Shown here: in pieces, positions 5,867-9,823 of the stretch
Numbering within the stretch: position 1 is the first letter of the stretch
Layout: each line of letters starts with the position of its first letter
Assembly (NCBI GenBank): GCA_024278395.1
Contig: JAJRTG010000131.1
Location: 1-9,823 of the forward strand
Origin: Fidelibacterota bacterium
GTDB taxonomy: Bacteria > Bipolaricaulota > Bipolaricaulia > UBA7950 > UBA9294
Direction: 5' to 3'
Length of the DNA: 9,823 bases
Notes under the pieces: generated by a model
What the model was told of the DNA's origin: nothing
The model's database searches: none
The model's input: only the letters and a program-made list of their open reading frames with translations
Translations under genes and position numbers: made by a program

Positions 5867-8071
5867 ATGACCTTCTTAGTGATAATTCCGGGTGTAATCT
5901 CGGTGCTCGCCCTGTTGAGCGCGTACGCGTTCAATCGTTCCGTTGTAAGCAAAGCGCAGGGGACGGATCGGATGAAGGAGCTGCAGGGCTACATCCGGTC
6001 GGGGGCGTTTACCTTCATGCTGGAAGAGGCGCGGGTGATGGGGATCACGATGGTCGTGATCGGTGTGCTTCTGTGGGTCCTGTTCTACTGGGAAGTAGCG
6101 GTCGCGTTCTGGCTGGGATCGCTCCTCTCCATGGCGGCCGGGTTCATCGGGATGAACGCCGCCACCCACGCCAACGCGCGCACCACCCAAGGGGCGCGCA
6201 AGTCGTTCAAGGAGGCGCTCAACGTCGCGTTCTCCGGCGGAAGCGTGATGGGGCTTTCCGTGGCCGGTTTGGCCGTGTTCGGGCTCGTGATCGTGTTCCT
6301 CATCTTCCGCCACCTGTTCGATCCGGGAACCCTGAAGATCGAGACGCGGTACCTGTTCGGGGTAAAGAGCGCCGGGGTGAACCTGATCAAGGGGGCGCTC
6401 GTGGTCAGCGCCTACTCGATGGGGGCCTCGCTCGTCGCCCTGTTCGACCGCGTCGGCGGCGGGATTTACACCAAGGCCGCAGATACGGCGGCCGACCTCG
6501 TCGGTAAAGTGGAGATGCACATCCCGGAGGACGACGCCCGCAACCCGGCGACGATCGCGGACAACGTGGGGGACAACGTCGGTGACGTCGGCGGACTGGG
6601 GGCCGACCTCCTCGAATCGTTCATCGGGGCGATCATCTCGGTGATCGTCATGGTCCTCTACCTGTACGTCGGGCGGAACAACCCGAGCCTGCAGGGGATC
6701 ATCTCGAAGCTCGGACTCACCGCCGGGTTGGACACCGCCAACTACTGGTGGCTCGTCATCGCCCCGCTGGTCATCGTGGCGGGAGGGACCTTCTCCAGTC
6801 TGCTCGCCATTCTGTACATCCGGTTTGCCGGGACCGCGGAGAACGTACAGGGGATACTGATGCGGGGGACGCGCCTGGCGGCGCTCCTCACCGCTGGCAC
6901 CACCTTCCTCTTCTGCTGGTTCTCCCCCCTCTCCCTCAACATCTTCTACGAGGTGATGCTCGGGCTGTTCACCGGAGTGGCGATCGGCTTCTTCTCCGAG
7001 TATTACACCTCGACCACGTACAAGCCGGCGCGCGAGCTGGCCAAGATGAACCAGAACGGACCCGGGATCGGGGTGGCCGAGGGGCTCGCCCTGGGGATGC
7101 TGAGCACCTTCCTCCCGGTCTTGGTTCTCGCCGGGGCGATAATCGGGGCATATCAATTCGGCAGCCTCCTCGGGGTAGCGTTCGCCGCGATGGGGATGCT
7201 CTCGTTTGTGGCGATGACCGTATCGGTCGACACCTACGGCCCGATCGCGGACAACGCGGGCGGGATCGCCACCATGTCCGAGCTCCCGCCTGAGGTGCGG
7301 GAGCGGACCGACAAGCTCGACGCGGTCGGGAACACGACCGCGGCGATTGGAAAGGGGTTTGCGATCGGTTCGGCGGCCTTCGCCGCCCTCGGACTGATCG
7401 CCTCCTACCTGTGGTCGGCGATCGGGAGCGCCTCAGAGGTGGTGGCGCCGCAGCTTCCCATCGTGGGACAGATCGCGGCCCAGTTCTCCCCGACCGGAAG
7501 CCCGATCGAGGTGGGGGCGTTCGTCATAGCCGGGCTGATCCTCGGAGCGATGACTCCGTATGTATTCTCAGCGCTCCTCATCCGTGGGGTGAGCCACACC
7601 GCCGGCATCCTGGTGGAGGAGATCCGCCGCCAGTTCAAGGAGAACCCGAAGATCATGGCCGGGGAGGAGCCGGCCGACTTCAACCGGTGCATCTCGATCA
7701 CCGCCCACGGCGGGGTGCGGAAGATGTTCCTCCCGGCGATGATTGCGGTGATAACGCCGCTCGCATTCGGGCTGGTCTTCGGACGCTACGCCCTCGGCGG
7801 GTTCCTGATCGGGGCACTCCTTTCCGCGATCCAGCTCGCCATCTTCTGCGGAAACGCCGGTGGGGCGATGGACAACGCCAAGAAGTACATCGAAGAGGGG
7901 CACTACGGCGGAAAGGGTTCGGAAGCGCACGATTCGAGCGTCGTCGGGGATACGGTCGGCGATCCGTTGAAGGATACGGTCGGCCCTTCGCTCGATATCC
8001 TGATCAAGCTGATGTCGGTCGTGGCGCTGGTGTTCGCATCGCTCTTCCCGATCTACCCGATCTTTATGTAG
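5867..8071 (+). CDS. hppA: Membrane-bound ion-pumping pyrophosphatase, K+-dependent type
   Basis: A 734-residue multi-spanning enzyme that couples hydrolysis of cytoplasmic pyrophosphate to export of H+ and/or Na+. Family motifs are clear: GGGIYTKAADTAADLVGKVE (197-216), with the D-x7-K-x-E triad Asp206, Lys214 and Glu216; IPEDDARNPATIADNVGDNVGD (219-240); ADNAGGIA (461-468); and GDTVGDPLKDTVGPSLDILIKLM near the end. GNTTAAIGKG (488-497) has alanine where K+-independent enzymes have lysine, the established sign of K+ dependence. GADLLES (245-251) keeps the gate-region glutamate at the position usual in Na+-PPases and K+-dependent enzymes, so Na+ versus H+ cannot be decided. Small departures from common forms: DTAAD for DVGAD, VGGLGADLLES for VAGMGADLFES. 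Length is normal. The ATG at 5867 has only distant purine-rich sites (AGGAG, GAGGTGG), but the N-terminal helix begins directly there. It has its own promoter and is followed by a strong hairpin. Confidence 0.96.
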   Translation: MTFLVIIPGVISVLALLSAYAFNRSVVSKAQGTDRMKELQGYIRSGAFTFMLEEARVMGITMVVIGVLLWVLFYWEVAVAFWLGSLLSMAAGFIGMNAATHANARTTQGARKSFKEALNVAFSGGSVMGLSVAGLAVFGLVIVFLIFRHLFDPGTLKIETRYLFGVKSAGVNLIKGALVVSAYSMGASLVALFDRVGGGIYTKAADTAADLVGKVEMHIPEDDARNPATIADNVGDNVGDVGGLGADLLESFIGAIISVIVMVLYLYVGRNNPSLQGIISKLGLTAGLDTANYWWLVIAPLVIVAGGTFSSLLAILYIRFAGTAENVQGILMRGTRLAALLTAGTTFLFCWFSPLSLNIFYEVMLGLFTGVAIGFFSEYYTSTTYKPARELAKMNQNGPGIGVAEGLALGMLSTFLPVLVLAGAIIGAYQFGSLLGVAFAAMGMLSFVAMTVSVDTYGPIADNAGGIATMSELPPEVRERTDKLDAVGNTTAAIGKGFAIGSAAFAALGLIASYLWSAIGSASEVVAPQLPIVGQIAAQFSPTGSPIEVGAFVIAGLILGAMTPYVFSALLIRGVSHTAGILVEEIRRQFKENPKIMAGEEPADFNRCISITAHGGVRKMFLPAMIAVITPLAFGLVFGRYALGGFLIGALLSAIQLAIFCGNAGGAMDNAKKYIEEGHYGGKGSEAHDSSVVGDTVGDPLKDTVGPSLDILIKLMSVVALVFASLFPIYPIFM

Positions 8072-8097
8072 GTCAACCGAAAACCGGATTGGATGGG

Positions 8098-8133
8098 CGG
8101 GCCCTGCCGACCGACGGTGGGGCCCGTTCGTTT
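8098..8133 (+). terminator. Strong hairpin between hppA and the acetyltransferase (terminator or attenuator)
   Basis: Arms 8098-8109 and 8115-8126 pair over 12 bp (ten Watson-Crick and two adjacent G-U pairs) around a 5-nt ACCGA loop, followed by TTCGTTT. It starts 26 nt after the hppA stop. The short T-run makes termination probably partial. The ribosome-binding site of the next gene begins at 8134, immediately after it, so there is no room for a new promoter in between. Confidence 0.65.
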
Positions 8134-8146
8134 GGAGGGAGTGATC

Positions 8147-8695
8147 ATGAAAAACCCGTTTCTGATCGGTGAGCGGATCTACCTGCGGCCGCTCGACGAG
8201 GAGGACCTCGACCGCTGCCTGCGGTGGATCAACGATCCCGAGCTGTTACGCACCCTGGGGCGCCGCTTTCCGATGAATCGGGCGCTGGAGCTGGAGTGGC
8301 TCATCGGTCAGTACAAGAGCGAGAAGCACCTCTCCCTGGCGATAGTCGTCAAGGAAGGGGACCGGCACATCGGGAATTGCGGGTTCAACGATATAGACTA
8401 CGTCAACCGCAAGGCCGTCTTCGGGATCCTGATCGGGGAGAAGGACCAATGGGGAAAGGGGTACGGACCGGAGGCGGCGCGGTTGGTCGTCGACTACGGG
8501 TTCAACCAGCTCGGCATGCACCGCATCTCGCTTGAGGTCTACTCACACAACACCCGCGCCCAGCGTGCCTACGAGAAGGTGGGGTTTGTTCTTGAGGGGA
8601 GGATGCGCGAATCCCTCTTTCGAGACGGCACCTACTATGATACCCTCATCATGGCGGTATTGGAAGCGGAATGGCGTAACAAGCGGTCAGGCTAG
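8147..8695 (+). CDS. GNAT-family N-acetyltransferase, RimJ/RimL-like
   Basis: 182 residues. The N-terminal GERIYLRPLDEEDLDRCLRW is the usual beta1-alpha1 of RimJ/RimL/SpeG-type acetyltransferases. The acetyl-CoA pyrophosphate loop is QWGKGYGPEA (101-110), and the C-terminal core has RISLEVYSHNTRAQRAYEKV (126-145) and GFVLEGRMRES, with the conserved Asn135 and Tyr142. It transfers an acetyl group from acetyl-CoA to an amine: a protein N-terminus, an amino sugar or a polyamine. The substrate cannot be told from sequence. The frame opens at 8093, but the ATG at 8147 is chosen because GGAGGG lies 7 nt upstream and the family N-terminus begins there. The earlier start would place coding sequence over the hairpin. 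It is separated from pspC by 9 nt, so the two are likely co-transcribed, perhaps by read-through from hppA. Confidence 0.92.
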   Translation: MKNPFLIGERIYLRPLDEEDLDRCLRWINDPELLRTLGRRFPMNRALELEWLIGQYKSEKHLSLAIVVKEGDRHIGNCGFNDIDYVNRKAVFGILIGEKDQWGKGYGPEAARLVVDYGFNQLGMHRISLEVYSHNTRAQRAYEKVGFVLEGRMRESLFRDGTYYDTLIMAVLEAEWRNKRSG

Positions 8696-8704
8696 GAGGA
8701 GATG

Positions 8705-8896
8705 ATGAAGAGGCTCTACCGATCGAACCGGGACAGGCGTATCGCCGGAATCTGCGGCGGGCTCGCCGAGTATATCGGGGTGGATTCCAACCTGGTCCGC
8801 CTCGGGCTGATCCTGATTGCCCTTGCCACCGGAGTCCTCCCGGCGCTCATCACCTATATCATCGGCTGGGCGATCCTGCCGGAGAAGTCCGACTAG
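8705..8896 (+). CDS. pspC: Small PspC-domain membrane protein
   Basis: 63 residues forming a stand-alone PspC domain. The basic N-terminal strand KRLYRSNRDRRIAGICGGLAEYIGVD (2-27) carries the hallmark GICGGLAEYIGVD, and NLVRLGLILIALATG with LITYIIGWAILPEKSD gives two hydrophobic segments joined by a short turn. It sits in the inner membrane. PspC proteins belong to the phage-shock envelope-stress response in proteobacteria; short stand-alone versions occur widely in other phyla with undefined roles. No pspA, pspB or pspF is nearby, so a Psp function is not shown. Two tandem ATGs exist (8702 and 8705). The AGGAGG at 8694-8699 is 2 nt from the first and 5 nt from the second, so the second is preferred. 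The AGGAGG overlaps the acetyltransferase stop codon, implying coupled translation. Confidence 0.9.
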   Translation: MKRLYRSNRDRRIAGICGGLAEYIGVDSNLVRLGLILIALATGVLPALITYIIGWAILPEKSD

Positions 8897-8981
8897 GTGC
8901 GCACCCCGGGGCTCTGAATTAGCGCATGTGATCGTTTGGCGAGAAACAGCATTAGCATGTCCTGCTCGGAATTGCGGAGTC

Positions 8982-9013
8982 TTGACTTGCCGGCTCTGAA
9001 GAAGCGCTTTAAA
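8982..9013 (+). promoter_or_regulatory. Possible weak promoter of the V4R-PAS gene
   Basis: TTGACT (8982-8987) and TTTAAA (9008-9013) resemble -35 and -10 boxes but are 20 nt apart, longer than ideal. TTGCCG (8987-8992) would give a 15-nt spacer. The region from 8897 to 9030 is less GC-rich than its surroundings, as expected for a regulatory gap, and contains no gene. Confidence 0.22.
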
Positions 9014-9030
9014 CTTCGAATGGTGATTCT

Positions 9031-9823
9031 GTGATTGCAGAGCTGCAAAAATACCTTTCCGAGAGACGACTCGGTTTTCTTTCCTTCGGTGGAGTGCGCA
9101 TGGCCTTTCTCGACATCTCCGGCGGCTTCTGGGGCCTCCGGCGGCAGCTTGAGGTGTTGGTGGGCCGAAGACTGACCGACTCGGTGCTGCAGCAGGCGGG
9201 AGCCAATGGAGGGGCTTCGTTCGCCAAGAGTTTCGTGTCACCTGTCCCGTCCGAAGACGTGAGGCAGGCATTGCGGGATTGCCTCGCCGCTTACCAGGCT
9301 GCCGGATTCGGTCGGTTTAAGATAGAAGAGCTAGATCTATCTACTGGCCGGGTCCTAATCCGAGGCCGAGACACCTTCGAGGCTTGGATGATGCGCCGGC
9401 ATAAAGAGCGAACGGAGGCGCCGGCCTGTGCGTACACGGCAGGGGTGTTGGTTGGGTTCATAAACGTGCTTATGGGCCGCCAGGACGTGGTATGCGTTGA
9501 GCGAGCTTGTGAAGCTCAGGGCGCCGACTCGTGCTTGTTCGAGCTATTGCCAGCGGAGGCCGCTGGAAACGTCCCTGTGGTGGCTGTCTCCCCCGATCCC
9601 GGCTTGGGTCTAAGGGTGAACCTGCTGGATCTCCTCTTTCACCGAATGCCTATGGGAATTGCTATCATCGATCGTCAATTTCGAATTCGCCGCTATAACG
9701 CTACTTGGGAAGATTTCTCGGCCCGGTACGCCCCTCCCTCCGCCGCCCCGCTTGCCCCCGGCGTCGGCTACTTCGATCACCTGCCTGGCACGGCGTCCGT
9801 CGTGCTGCCCCGGTTCCGGCGGG
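9031..9823 (+). CDS. V4R-PAS sensor protein (3'-truncated by window edge)
   Basis: The frame stays open from a stop at 9010-9012 to the window end, giving 264 residues. Residues about 12-172 form an XylR-N/V4R (4-vinyl reductase-like) small-molecule-binding domain: GGVRMAFLDISGGFWGLRRQ (20-39), GANGGASFAKSFV, then AYTAGVLVGFINVLMGR (134-150) and ERACEAQGADSCLFEL. Cys160 and Cys168 of that motif are the usual paired, probably metal-binding, cysteines. From about 197 a PAS domain begins (LLFHRMPMGIAIIDRQFRIR, RYNATWEDFS) and is cut by the edge. V4R domains sense hydrocarbons or related ligands in regulators such as XylR; a V4R-PAS start suggests a regulator or sensor kinase whose output domain is outside the window. 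The GTG at 9031 is chosen as the only start before the conserved domain, with GGTGA 4 nt upstream. Codons such as CTA, ATA and AGA are commoner here than in neighbouring genes, hinting at a different history. Confidence 0.82.
   Translation, partial: MIAELQKYLSERRLGFLSFGGVRMAFLDISGGFWGLRRQLEVLVGRRLTDSVLQQAGANGGASFAKSFVSPVPSEDVRQALRDCLAAYQAAGFGRFKIEELDLSTGRVLIRGRDTFEAWMMRRHKERTEAPACAYTAGVLVGFINVLMGRQDVVCVERACEAQGADSCLFELLPAEAAGNVPVVAVSPDPGLGLRVNLLDLLFHRMPMGIAIIDRQFRIRRYNATWEDFSARYAPPSAAPLAPGVGYFDHLPGTASVVLPRFRR

Noticed and set aside
5876..7156. 426-codon minus-strand open frame opposite hppA
   Set aside because: Charged, His/Arg/Gly-rich, domain-free translation, antisense to an unmistakable membrane pyrophosphatase.
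8093..8146. N-terminal extension of the acetyltransferase by 18 residues
   Set aside because: It would begin within the hppA downstream hairpin with no ribosome site. The ATG at 8147 has GGAGGG at proper spacing and the family N-terminus.
8896..8911. GGTGCGCACC palindrome and CCCCGGGG after pspC as a terminator
   Set aside because: The palindromes are short, have no loop and no following T-run. They are probably composition in GC-rich DNA.
8687..9271. 194-codon minus-strand open frame over pspC and the start of the V4R gene
   Set aside because: It covers two plus-strand genes with recognised domains and has no good start or family resemblance.

Overview
This is a GC-rich window with strong Shine-Dalgarno sites, -35/-10-like promoters and GC-hairpin terminators, so I read it as bacterial chromosome. 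The rubredoxin and the ion-pumping pyrophosphatase suggest an anaerobic or energy-limited lifestyle. The lineage cannot be fixed by eye. The condensin proteins read as archaeal-type, which fits a deep, poorly cultured bacterial phylum (Bipolaricaulota/Acetothermia is a low-confidence guess) better than a common model group. An archaeal source is not fully excluded.

Layout. (1) 1-330 (+): the C-terminal third of an AmtB-type ammonium channel, closed by a textbook terminator at 339-372. (2) 388-4587 (-): a compact, partly overlapping operon, read right to left: a 66-aa XRE-type helix-turn-helix protein, SMC, ScpA, ScpB and rubredoxin. Junctions are 4-nt ATGA overlaps (xre/smc and scpB/rubredoxin) or gaps of 11-15 nt. 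The promoter is at about 4615-4643, abutting the terminator of the next gene. (3) 4695-5573 (-): a secreted coiled-coil rod protein with a C-terminal membrane anchor. (4) 5574-5866: a divergent intergenic region holding a good promoter for the plus-strand gene. (5) 5867-8071 (+): hppA, a K+-dependent-type membrane pyrophosphatase, followed by a strong hairpin, a RimJ/RimL-like GNAT acetyltransferase and a small PspC-domain membrane protein. (6) 9031-end (+): a V4R-PAS sensor protein cut off by the window edge.

How the genes work together. SMC, ScpA and ScpB form the condensin complex for chromosome compaction and segregation. The small HTH protein at the head of that operon is a candidate autoregulator or DNA-targeting partner. 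HppA turns pyrophosphate hydrolysis into an ion gradient. Rubredoxin is an electron carrier that appears to ride on the condensin transcript.

Most interesting points: SMC is only about 841 residues, with both coiled-coil arms shortened to a similar extent, and SMC, ScpA and ScpB all carry archaeal-style sequence features. No phage, IS element, CRISPR array, tRNA or rRNA was seen.
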